NCBI GenBank assembly: GCA_964598395.1
Contig: CAZRBW010000088.1
Coordinates: 1-7,698, forward strand
Reading direction: 5' to 3'
Source: CAXBDP01 sp964598395
Lineage (GTDB): Bacteria > Bacteroidota > Bacteroidia > Cytophagales > Cyclobacteriaceae
Length of the DNA: 7,698 nt
Shown: positions 1 to 5,716 of the stretch, in pieces
Position numbering within the stretch: position 1 is the stretch's first letter
How the letters are laid out: each line of letters begins with the position of its first letter
Position numbers and translations under genes: made by a program
Notes under the pieces: model-generated
What the model saw: the letters and a program-made list of their open reading frames with translations, nothing else
Told to the model about the DNA's origin: nothing
The model's database searches: none

Positions 1-153
1 AGTGGGCAGAAAGTATGGAAGGAGTATTCTGGAAACCCTGTCGCAAAAGTAAAAGTGCCAGTTCTGCCTGGTACCTACACCTTGGAAATTAGCTATTGGG
101 ATTTACATCATGAAATCAGCAGTTCTATTAGTTATGAGGTGTTAGTTCGGTAA
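1..153 (+). CDS. 3' end of a large secreted family protein (partial; first copy of the array)
   Basis: The window opens in frame in the last 50 codons of a gene and reads to a TAA stop. The encoded tail contains SGQKVWKEYSGNPVAK, LPGTYTLEISYWD and ends SSISYEVLVR. It is identical to the C-terminus of the complete copy at 861-2963 and differs in a few residues from the copy at 3671-5716, so it is the C-terminal beta-strand-rich domain of a further paralogue whose body lies upstream of the window. What this domain does is unknown. The GTYTLEISY stretch followed by a terminal strand looks like the last strands of an Ig-like or transthyretin-like sandwich. Reading frame and identity are certain; the rest of the gene cannot be seen. 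Confidence 0.9.
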   Translation, partial: SGQKVWKEYSGNPVAKVKVPVLPGTYTLEISYWDLHHEISSSISYEVLVR

Positions 154-238
154 GCAATTCAATTGACTATGTTGTATTGGTTTAATTTGTAACATTAAAA
201 AATTAGCTTTAAAAAGGAAATGATTTGGTGATTAAAAA

Positions 239-370
239 ATGCTATTTATGTTACTAGGGGTTATGGTATCTACCTCAATTACCTCACACAATTTTCCCTC
301 AATCTTGAGTAAATGCTCTTTATCGTTACACGAAAGTATAATAAGCATTATCAAGATTGAAGAAAAATGA
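239..370 (+). CDS. Possible 43-aa small ORF in the spacer, hydrophobic N-terminus
   Basis: An ATG opens a 43-codon frame ending in TGA. It starts MLFMLLGVMVSTSITS, which resembles a short signal peptide or membrane segment, followed by a polar tail with one Cys and ending IKIEEK. An in-frame TAA lies directly upstream, so the frame cannot begin earlier. A purine-rich AAAAAGGAAA lies about 14-20 bases before the ATG, farther than ideal for a ribosome site. The ORF follows a large gene on the same strand and converges on the small - strand gene. The second half coincides with an inverted repeat, so it may be a chance frame over a structured spacer or the remnant of an exported peptide gene. I recognise no family. 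Confidence 0.2.
   Translation: MLFMLLGVMVSTSITSHNFPSILSKCSLSLHESIISIIKIEEK
291..368. repeat. Imperfect inverted repeat between convergent genes
   Basis: TCAATCTTGA (299-308) is complementary to TCAAGATTGA (351-360). After a small bulge AATGCT (312-317) pairs with AGCATT (344-349), and outside the main stem ATTTT (291-295) can pair with AAAAT (364-368). It lies between the end of a + strand large gene and the end of the - strand small gene, where a bidirectional termination or mRNA 3'-end structure would be expected. It is not a classical intrinsic terminator, because no T-run follows the main stem on the + strand. On the - strand, a second AT-only palindrome (ATTATT-G-AATAAT, 370-382) directly after the small gene's stop is followed by a run of five Ts, which is closer to a weak terminator. 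Confidence 0.45.
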
Positions 371-384
371 TTATTGAATAATTT

Positions 385-600
385 CTAAGGGTTTACGCAG
401 TCAGGAGAACGGTCATCTGGAAAAGGTGGTTGACATTGATAGCCAATTACATGCCCACCCCAAGGATCATATTCCACTATATATGCATGACATTTATTCT
501 CATGACCTAAGGTTGGTGGACATTGCGCAGTTATAAAAAAACTCTGCAAAAATAACGACAAGCAAATAACTGCTGTTAGCTTAATAAATGATTTTTTCAT
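385..600 (-). CDS. Small secreted four-cysteine protein (71 aa), copy 1
   Basis: The protein starts MKKSFIKLTAVICLSL, a textbook signal peptide with a Lys-rich start and a hydrophobic core, and has a likely signal peptidase I site after ITA (residue 25), leaving Q26 at the mature N-terminus as is common in Bacteroidota. There is no lipobox, so it is probably periplasmic or released. The mature part of about 46 residues has four cysteines (C27, C37, C56, C68), enough for two disulfides, a central aromatic/Gly patch (EYDPWGGHVIGYQ) and a Pro/Asp-rich tail ending SPDCVNP. I recognise no family. It is transcribed opposite to the flanking large genes, convergent with the upstream one and divergent from the downstream one. 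No Shine-Dalgarno site is visible before the ATG; the leader is A/T-rich. An identical gene sits at 3195-3410. The signal peptide and conserved cysteines make a real gene likely; function is unknown. Confidence 0.75.
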   Translation of the reverse strand: MKKSFIKLTAVICLSLFLQSFFITAQCPPTLGHENKCHAYIVEYDPWGGHVIGYQCQPPFPDDRSPDCVNP

Positions 601-621
601 GATAATTTTATTTGGTTTGAG

Positions 622-652
622 CTAAAGTATAGAATATTCTGTAAAATTCAAA
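622..652 (-). promoter_or_regulatory. Candidate Bacteroidota-type promoter of the small secreted gene
   Basis: Read on the - strand, TTTG (649-652) is followed after exactly 19 bases by TACTTTAG (622-629). This fits the known Bacteroidota sigma-factor consensus of TTTG near -33 and TAnnTTTG near -7, with one mismatch in the -7 box. The -7 box lies 21 bases before the ATG at 600, giving a short leader. It is the best promoter match in the spacer. The same site is repeated at 3432-3462. Confidence 0.5.
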
Positions 653-705
653 TAGATCATAATAAAATTTTATGTATAAACTTATTGATTTAGATTTAAT
701 TTAAC

Positions 706-737
706 AATCTTTTTATTTTAGAAATAAAAGATTTTTT
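706..737 (+). other. AT-only hairpin followed by a T-run in the divergent spacer
   Basis: AATCTTTTTATTT (706-718) and AAATAAAAGATT (722-733) are complementary apart from one bulged T, with a three-base loop, and the right arm runs into a row of Ts ending at 737. The form resembles an intrinsic terminator on the + strand, yet it lies upstream of the large gene and downstream of no + strand gene nearby. It could be a leader attenuator if transcription starts further upstream, or simply a structure in AT-rich DNA separating two divergent transcription units. A second identical copy lies at 3516-3547. Confidence 0.3.
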
Positions 738-802
738 GATATAAGTAAGTTTCATGCGAAATATCCAATTATCAAAACGGTTAAGAGATTTTTATTTTGC
801 CT

Positions 803-832
803 TTAATATTGATTAATTTATTAATATTTGAT
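803..832 (+). promoter_or_regulatory. Direct repeat just upstream of the large gene; possible operator/promoter
   Basis: TTAATATTGAT (803-813) recurs as TTAATATTTGAT (821-832), 18 bases start to start and 28 bases before the ATG at 861. Such a spaced direct repeat may bind a regulator. The second unit also contains AATATTTG (823-830), a one-mismatch match to the Bacteroidota -7 box, with a TTTG at 796-799 upstream, although the 23-base spacer is longer than ideal. The same sites occur at 3613-3642 but not upstream of the third gene. Confidence 0.3.
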
Positions 833-860
833 ATTTTGCAATAAAAAGATAAGCTTTATA

Positions 861-2963
861 ATGAATACTCTAAAGAATTTCAGTCGCATTATAAGTATAC
901 TTTTCTGCCTCCACTTGAGCTTATCCCTTACAGCTCAAAATCGACTCTTATTGGACAAGCAATTTATCTACCCAGGTGAGCAGTTAGGCTATACATATAT
1001 TAATAAACAGCCAGAGGCTGATAATTTGCTATACCTAGCGATTGTCGATTTGCAAAGTCAGGAAATAGTAGATTTTGTATTTCATGGTCTTGTGGATAAA
1101 ATAGTAGAAGGAGAAATTAATCTAGCCAAAAACTTAGTGCCTGGGTATTATGCCATGATTGCAGCAAAATATGGCGATCAGGAAATTCACTACGAGCAGT
1201 TTTGGGTACGTGATCAGAATTGGCAGTCACTGGGTGGGCGAGAAATAGGTGTATTTGAAGAAGGTGATTCGCTACGGGTAAGAGGTAGAGTGACAAATGT
1301 CAATACTCAATTAAGTATTTATTTTACCACAAATCCCAGCTTGCTAGAAAATCCTATAGAGCGAAATGAAAGTGGTGAATTTGAATTTTCAGTGCTGAAA
1401 GATTCCGTGATAAATAGTGATACTAATTTGCCAGTATGGGCAATGTTGGAATTGGTGGATGAGACGGAACAAATGGCCATCCATCGCTTTCCGATCCATT
1501 GGCCAACTGAACCTGAAGAAACGAATGGAGAAAATATTGACAAGTCTTGGTTTAGCCTTGCAGATGATCAGGTTTTCATTCATGCACCTGAAGTAGGTGA
1601 ATTTAGCATTGAATCGATGGATGAAATAATTATCCTTGAAGATCCCATATTTCCAGAAGATACGCTAAGCTATTGCAGAGCAGACTTGCCCACTGGCAAA
1701 TTGAAACTGCATTATAAGCCCATAAATGCGGAGAAATTTTTGACGGTAGAACTATGGAATTATCCTCAACTAGCAGAGGAAGCCGTTAACCGAAGAATTA
1801 TTGCGCAAAGCGGAGAGGAATTAGCTTTAGAATTGCCTGAAATCATAAATCCATGGGTGTTGGAGGGAAATCATTTTCTGTCCATGAAGCTGGACAGCGA
1901 AGCCAGGTTACTGGAGGAGAGATATACTGGAATTCTTATGATGACAGATACCCTAGACAGTACTTTGGATATGGTAACGATGCGATCAAATGACCCAGAT
2001 AAACCACGTTCAAATCGGGCGGTTATGTTTACCAATGGAGAGTATTTACTGGAGTTTAGAACGGATGATAATGGAGCATTTAGCATCAACCGTTCAGAGG
2101 CATCAATATATGGGTTTGAAGAAGGGAGACTAAGATACAGAGAAGAAAGTCAAGTTCGCTTAGAGTCAACCTACCCTGCTATAGAGCAAATAAAAGAAAA
2201 AGCACCTATGATCCTTGGGGCTATGTACCCCAAGATTGTAGAGAAGGACGAAATGCTTTCTAATCGAGCCATTGAGGTGGATGAGCCAATTGGAAACGAC
2301 GAAAGAACGATAGACTTGAATACGGTGGTAATACAGGGACAAATGCAAGATAGGATTGAAGCGGTTTTAAATGACCCTTTTGCTGTAGATTGGTTAAATG
2401 ATGATTGGGTTTGCCAACATGGTGTATTAAATGGGGGTGGCCCAACAAATAGTTCCCAATTTGGGCTGGATTCCCCTTGTGAGCCTGTTCTTGGAAATAA
2501 CCCTGGTTCAGAGCAAATGATCCCATTACATTTAATTTATGATGATAATAAGGAGAGAATAAGGTCTTCCTCAAAGACGCAATTTGCGAAGATTGGCAAA
2601 ATATTGAGAGGAGGATTTGCTACTGCTTCAAATCCAAATGTCAAATTACATCCAGATTTTAAAGCTGCCCTTGAAGCAATGTATAGTCATCTTGCTCAAG
2701 GCATCACTAGCTATACCTGGGATATTGAATACTATAAGGATCAAATCGGCAGCATAAAGCTCCCTAAACAAAATAAACTCCTTTTGGCTGATAGTGAATT
2801 AAATATTAGGAGTGGGCAGAAAGTATGGAAGGAGTATTCTGGAAACCCTGTCGCAAAAGTAAAAGTGCCAGTTCTGCCTGGTACCTACACCTTGGAAATT
2901 AGCTATTGGGATTTACATCATGAAATCAGCAGTTCTATTAGTTATGAGGTGTTAGTTCGGTAA
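861..2963 (+). CDS. Secreted MG2-like multidomain protein with hypervariable C-terminal segment (copy A, 700 aa)
   Basis: The frame also opens upstream at a TTG (828), but I choose the ATG at 861 because it gives a normal signal peptide: MNTLKNFSRIIS, a hydrophobic core, then LTA/QN with cleavage after residue 25. Residues ~27-110 (LLLDKQFIYPGEQLGY to HYEQFWVRD) resemble the MG2-like beta domain of Bacteroidota exported proteins, and a second beta domain follows to ~225. Around 380-430, FTNGEYLLEFRTDDNGAFSI looks like a carboxypeptidase-regulatory/transthyretin-like fold. A TIDLNTVVIQG stretch recalls the linker that precedes TonB plug domains in related proteins, but no plug or barrel follows. 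NDPFAVDWLN (504-513) and DWVC (Cys518) introduce a variable region with a second Cys (540), up to residue 625. A 75-residue conserved C-terminal domain ends YEVLVR. The first 194 codons are identical to copy B; after residue 348 the protein follows copy C instead. Export and beta-rich architecture are well supported; the family assignment is from recall and moderate, and the function is unknown. Confidence 0.9.
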   Translation: MNTLKNFSRIISILFCLHLSLSLTAQNRLLLDKQFIYPGEQLGYTYINKQPEADNLLYLAIVDLQSQEIVDFVFHGLVDKIVEGEINLAKNLVPGYYAMIAAKYGDQEIHYEQFWVRDQNWQSLGGREIGVFEEGDSLRVRGRVTNVNTQLSIYFTTNPSLLENPIERNESGEFEFSVLKDSVINSDTNLPVWAMLELVDETEQMAIHRFPIHWPTEPEETNGENIDKSWFSLADDQVFIHAPEVGEFSIESMDEIIILEDPIFPEDTLSYCRADLPTGKLKLHYKPINAEKFLTVELWNYPQLAEEAVNRRIIAQSGEELALELPEIINPWVLEGNHFLSMKLDSEARLLEERYTGILMMTDTLDSTLDMVTMRSNDPDKPRSNRAVMFTNGEYLLEFRTDDNGAFSINRSEASIYGFEEGRLRYREESQVRLESTYPAIEQIKEKAPMILGAMYPKIVEKDEMLSNRAIEVDEPIGNDERTIDLNTVVIQGQMQDRIEAVLNDPFAVDWLNDDWVCQHGVLNGGGPTNSSQFGLDSPCEPVLGNNPGSEQMIPLHLIYDDNKERIRSSSKTQFAKIGKILRGGFATASNPNVKLHPDFKAALEAMYSHLAQGITSYTWDIEYYKDQIGSIKLPKQNKLLLADSELNIRSGQKVWKEYSGNPVAKVKVPVLPGTYTLEISYWDLHHEISSSISYEVLVR
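2430..2735 (+). other. Hypervariable segment of copy A (residues 524-625)
   Basis: Between the conserved DWVCQHGVL and KDQIGSIKLPKQ motifs, copy A has about 102 residues that share only short landmarks with B and C: a Cys followed by a GN-P motif, and PLHLIYDD. It is rich in Ser, Asn and Lys and includes a likely helical stretch (HPDFKAALEAMYSHL). It is about 20 residues longer than the matching part of B. The DNA shows no useful similarity to B here, while the flanking DNA is strongly conserved. Confidence 0.75.
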
Positions 2964-3048
2964 GCAATTCAATTGACTATGTTGTATTGGTTTAATTTGT
3001 AACATTAAAAAATTAGCTTTAAAAAGGAAATGATTTGGTGATTAAAAA

Positions 3049-3180
3049 ATGCTATTTATGTTACTAGGGGTTATGGTATCTACCTCAATTACCTCACACA
3101 ATTTTCCCTCAATCTTGAGTAAATGCTCTTTATCGTTACACGAAAGTATAATAAGCATTATCAAGATTGAAGAAAAATGA
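3049..3180 (+). CDS. Possible 43-aa small ORF in the spacer, copy 2
   Basis: This is an exact second copy of the frame at 239-370, with a hydrophobic start (MLFMLLGVMV) and a polar end (IKIEEK). Because the whole repeat is identical, its conservation is no evidence of coding function. It may equally be a chance frame. Confidence 0.2.
   Translation: MLFMLLGVMVSTSITSHNFPSILSKCSLSLHESIISIIKIEEK
3101..3178. repeat. Imperfect inverted repeat between convergent genes, copy 2
   Basis: This is the same structure as at 291-368: arms TCAATCTTGA (3109-3118) and TCAAGATTGA (3161-3170), with an inner AATGCT/AGCATT pair. It lies between the stop of copy A and the stop of the second small gene. It may mark the 3' ends of the two convergent transcripts. 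Confidence 0.45.
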
Positions 3181-3194
3181 TTATTGAATAATTT

Positions 3195-3410
3195 CTAAGG
3201 GTTTACGCAGTCAGGAGAACGGTCATCTGGAAAAGGTGGTTGACATTGATAGCCAATTACATGCCCACCCCAAGGATCATATTCCACTATATATGCATGA
3301 CATTTATTCTCATGACCTAAGGTTGGTGGACATTGCGCAGTTATAAAAAAACTCTGCAAAAATAACGACAAGCAAATAACTGCTGTTAGCTTAATAAATG
3401 ATTTTTTCAT
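3195..3410 (-). CDS. Small secreted four-cysteine protein (71 aa), copy 2
   Basis: This gene encodes the same 71-residue protein as 385-600, with no difference in DNA or protein: a signal peptide of about 25 residues cleaved after ITA, then a 46-residue mature part with cysteines at 27, 37, 56 and 68. It sits in the spacer between the complete large genes A and B, on the opposite strand. Since it lies inside the perfect repeat, its identity reflects recent duplication or conversion. No counterpart is found in the spacer before the third large gene. Its repeated pairing with the large secreted genes suggests, but does not show, a joint role outside the cytoplasm. Confidence 0.75.
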   Translation of the reverse strand: MKKSFIKLTAVICLSLFLQSFFITAQCPPTLGHENKCHAYIVEYDPWGGHVIGYQCQPPFPDDRSPDCVNP

Positions 3411-3431
3411 GATAATTTTATTTGGTTTGAG

Positions 3432-3462
3432 CTAAAGTATAGAATATTCTGTAAAATTCAAA
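3432..3462 (-). promoter_or_regulatory. Candidate Bacteroidota-type promoter of the second small gene
   Basis: This is an exact copy of the site at 622-652: TTTG (3459-3462), 19 bases, then TACTTTAG (3432-3439) on the - strand, 21 bases before the start codon. Confidence 0.5.
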
Positions 3463-3515
3463 TAGATCATAATAAAATTTTATGTATAAACTTATTGATT
3501 TAGATTTAATTTAAC

Positions 3516-3547
3516 AATCTTTTTATTTTAGAAATAAAAGATTTTTT
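3516..3547 (+). other. AT-only hairpin followed by a T-run, copy 2
   Basis: This is identical to the structure at 706-737: complementary arms at 3516-3528 and 3532-3543 with a trailing T-run, upstream of copy B. Its role is unclear; it may be a leader structure or incidental AT-rich DNA. Confidence 0.3.
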
Positions 3548-3612
3548 GATATAAGTAAGTTTCATGCGAAATATCCAATTATCAAAACGGTTAAGAGATT
3601 TTTATTTTGCCT

Positions 3613-3642
3613 TTAATATTGATTAATTTATTAATATTTGAT
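3613..3642 (+). promoter_or_regulatory. Direct repeat upstream of copy B; possible operator/promoter
   Basis: TTAATATTGAT and TTAATATTTGAT lie 18 bases apart, 28 bases before the ATG at 3671, exactly as upstream of copy A. Copies A and B therefore share one 5' control region and should be co-regulated. Confidence 0.3.
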
Positions 3643-3670
3643 ATTTTGCAATAAAAAGATAAGCTTTATA

Positions 3671-5716
3671 ATGAATACTCTAAAGAATTTCAGTCGCATT
3701 ATAAGTATACTTTTCTGCCTCCACTTGAGCTTATCCCTTACAGCTCAAAATCGACTCTTATTGGACAAGCAATTTATCTACCCAGGTGAGCAGTTAGGCT
3801 ATACATATATTAATAAACAGCCAGAGGCTGATAATTTGCTATACCTAGCGATTGTCGATTTGCAAAGTCAGGAAATAGTAGATTTTGTATTTCATGGTCT
3901 TGTGGATAAAATAGTAGAAGGAGAAATTAATCTAGCCAAAAACTTAGTGCCTGGGTATTATGCCATGATTGCAGCAAAATATGGCGATCAGGAAATTCAC
4001 TACGAGCAGTTTTGGGTACGTGATCAGAATTGGCAGTCACTGGGTGGGCGAGAAATAGGTGTATTTGAAGAAGGTGATTCGCTACGGGTAAGAGGTAGAG
4101 TGACAAATGTCAATACTCAATTAAGTATTTATTTTACCACAAATCCCAGCTTGCTAGAAAATCCTATAGAGCGAAATGAAAGTGGTGAATTTGAATTTTC
4201 AGTGCTGAAAGATTCCGTGATAAATAGTGATACTAATTTGCCAGTATGGGCATTGTTGGAATTGGTGGATGAGACGGAACAAATGGCCATCCATCGTTTT
4301 CCGATTCATTGGCCAAATGAACCTGAAGAAACGAATGGAGAAATTACTGACAAGTCTTGGTTTAGCCTTGCAGATGATCAGGTTTTCATTCATGCACCAG
4401 AAGTTGGTGAATTTAGCATTGAGTCAATGGGTGAGATAATCATCCTTGAAGATCCCATATTTCCAGAAGATACGCTAAGCTATTACAGATTGGACTTGCC
4501 TACTGGCAAATTAAGGCTGCACTATAAGCCCATAAATGCGGAGGAATTTTTGACGGTAGAACTATGGAATTATCCTCAACTAGCAGAGGAAGCCGGTAAC
4601 CGAAGAATTATTGCGCAAAGCGGAGAGGAATTAGCTTTAGAATTGCCTGAAATCATAAATCCATGGGTGTTGGAGGGAAATCATTTTCTATCCATGAAGC
4701 TGGACAGCGAAGCCTATTTTCTTAATAAAAAATTTACAGGAATATTACACCTTTCAGACACCTTAGATCGCAATGTTGATGTAATAAGCATGCGTTCCAA
4801 TGACCCTGCTAACCCAAGAGCCAATCGAGAAGTTATGTTTACCAATGGAGCCTACTTGCTGGAATTTACCACTGATGAGAAAGGAGCATTTAGCATCAGT
4901 CAATCGGAAATGAATGTTTTCGGATTTGAAGAAGGTAGGCTACGCTATAAGGATGAGGTGACGAATGTTCGATTGGAGCCAACCTACCCTGCCATTGAGA
5001 AAATAAAAGCTCAGATGAATATAATTCTTGGAACCATGCAGCCAAAAATTATAGAGCAGGATGCATTACTCTCCAATCGAGCTATGGAGATGGAGGAATC
5101 CTTAGAAGTGGATGAAAGGACAATAGATTTGGATGCGGTGGTAATACGTGGGCAAACTATGCAAGACAAGATTGAGGAAGTACTCAACGACCCTTTTGCT
5201 GTAGATTGGTTAAATGAGGATTGGGTATGTCAGCATGGCGTTTTACATGGTCAAAGCGGTGTAATAGGCTCATCTAAATTCGCATGTACAGTCTTGATTG
5301 GAAATCACCCTGAATCTCAAGAAAGACTTCCTTTACACATAATATATGATAATACTAGGTTAAGAAGACAAAATACTATAAGTGTTTATTCTCGTTTAAG
5401 GAGACTTGTAAACTATAGAGATTATGAAGAAATTTTACTCCACCTATCAAAAGCCTGGAGACCTTATTCCTGGGATCCAGATGATTATAAAGATCAGATT
5501 GGTAGCGTGAAACTCCCTAAACAAAATAAACTCCTTTTGGCTGATAGTGAATTAAATATTAGCAGTGGGCAGAAAGTATGGAAGGAGTATTCTGGAAACC
5601 CTGTCGCAAAAGTAAAAGCACCCATATTGCCCGGTACCTATATTTTGGAAGTTAGCTATTGGGATTTACATCATGAAATCAGCAGTTCTATAAGTTATGA
5701 GGTGTTAGTTCGGTAA
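3671..5716 (+). CDS. Secreted MG2-like multidomain protein with hypervariable C-terminal segment (copy B, 681 aa)
   Basis: The ATG start was chosen over the in-frame TTG at 3638, as for copy A, with the same signal peptide cleaved after LTA (residue 25). Domain order is as in A: an MG2-like domain (~27-110), a second beta domain, a conserved block ending MKLDSEA (348), a transthyretin-like stretch (FTNGAYLLEFTTDEKGAFSI), TIDLDAVVIRG, NDPFAVDWLN-E-DWVC (Cys520), a variable region with Cys539, and the 75-residue C-terminal domain ending YEVLVR. Residues 1-194 equal copy A. From residue 349 (AYFLNKKFTGILHLSDTL) it departs from both A and C, which agree with each other there. The tail also differs from A in a short patch (APILPGTYILEVSYWD). 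It lies 707 bases after copy A with the small gene between on the other strand, so it is probably transcribed separately. Secretion is well supported; function is unknown. Confidence 0.9.
   Translation: MNTLKNFSRIISILFCLHLSLSLTAQNRLLLDKQFIYPGEQLGYTYINKQPEADNLLYLAIVDLQSQEIVDFVFHGLVDKIVEGEINLAKNLVPGYYAMIAAKYGDQEIHYEQFWVRDQNWQSLGGREIGVFEEGDSLRVRGRVTNVNTQLSIYFTTNPSLLENPIERNESGEFEFSVLKDSVINSDTNLPVWALLELVDETEQMAIHRFPIHWPNEPEETNGEITDKSWFSLADDQVFIHAPEVGEFSIESMGEIIILEDPIFPEDTLSYYRLDLPTGKLRLHYKPINAEEFLTVELWNYPQLAEEAGNRRIIAQSGEELALELPEIINPWVLEGNHFLSMKLDSEAYFLNKKFTGILHLSDTLDRNVDVISMRSNDPANPRANREVMFTNGAYLLEFTTDEKGAFSISQSEMNVFGFEEGRLRYKDEVTNVRLEPTYPAIEKIKAQMNIILGTMQPKIIEQDALLSNRAMEMEESLEVDERTIDLDAVVIRGQTMQDKIEEVLNDPFAVDWLNEDWVCQHGVLHGQSGVIGSSKFACTVLIGNHPESQERLPLHIIYDNTRLRRQNTISVYSRLRRLVNYRDYEEILLHLSKAWRPYSWDPDDYKDQIGSVKLPKQNKLLLADSELNISSGQKVWKEYSGNPVAKVKAPILPGTYILEVSYWDLHHEISSSISYEVLVR
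5246..5488 (+). other. Hypervariable segment of copy B (residues 526-606)
   Basis: About 81 residues lie between DWVCQHGVL and KDQIGSVKLPKQ. Landmarks kept with the other copies are a Cys (539), GNHPESQERLPLHIIYD and, near the end, SKAWRPYSWDPDDY, which is nearly identical to copy C but not to A. The centre is Arg/Tyr-rich (RLRRQ, YSRLRRLVNYRDY) and unlike either paralogue. Confidence 0.75.

Larger units (their letters stand above)
1..1442. repeat. Perfect long direct repeat, copy 1 (1442 bp, partner 2811-4252)
   Basis: Every base compared here matches the stretch 2810 bases further on. The repeat covers the 3' end of one large gene, the complete spacer with its - strand small gene, and the first 194 codons of the next large gene. 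The first mismatch is at 1443 (A) against 4253 (T), after which substitutions appear every 10-30 bases. The left boundary is outside the window. Identity of non-coding DNA to the same degree as coding DNA argues for a very recent duplication or gene conversion (or an assembly effect) rather than selection on protein sequence. Confidence 0.95.
2811..4252. repeat. Perfect long direct repeat, copy 2 (1442 bp, partner 1-1442)
   Basis: This is the second member of the exact repeat. It begins inside copy A at the base equivalent to window position 1 and ends in codon 194/195 of copy B. It includes the 3' end of A, the whole spacer with the small four-Cys gene and its promoter, and the 5' end of B. 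The array period is 2810 bases. Immediately left of 2811, A has G where B has C at the equivalent place (5563). Confidence 0.95.

Noticed and set aside
520..600. Small protein as a lipoprotein, because a Cys follows the signal peptide
   Set aside because: The residues before Cys27 are ITAQ, with Gln at -1 instead of Gly or Ala and no Leu at -3. A signal peptidase I site after ITA fits better.
706..737. Intrinsic terminator in the divergent spacer
   Set aside because: The stem is almost wholly A/T and it lies upstream of the + strand gene with no preceding + strand gene close by. I list it only as a structure of unknown role.
828..860. Upstream TTG start giving 11 extra residues for the large genes (also 3638-3670)
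   Set aside because: It would put polar residues and a second Met before an otherwise normal signal peptide, and the TTG overlaps the promoter-like box. The ATG at 861/3671 is the better start.
1319..2574. Several open frames of 60-104 codons on the - strand inside the large genes
   Set aside because: They lie wholly within a strongly supported + strand gene, have no signal or domain pattern and recur only where the sense gene is conserved. They are antisense shadows.
2430..2735. Diversity-generating retroelement target
   Set aside because: No reverse transcriptase, template repeat or accessory gene is in the window, and the variable segments differ by indels and wholesale replacement instead of adenine-specific substitutions.
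2736..2963. C-terminal domain as a type IX secretion sorting signal
   Set aside because: The end (ISYEVLVR) faintly resembles a terminal strand, but the usual Gly-rich pattern and basic terminal strand of such signals are not clear, so I do not claim it.
1..4252. Insertion sequence or other transposon as the cause of the long repeat
   Set aside because: There is no transposase or integrase frame, and no terminal inverted repeats at the visible right edge, which lies inside a continuous reading frame.
4227..4439. A 70-codon + strand frame inside copy B
   Set aside because: It is out of frame with the continuous 681-aa protein and has no features of its own.
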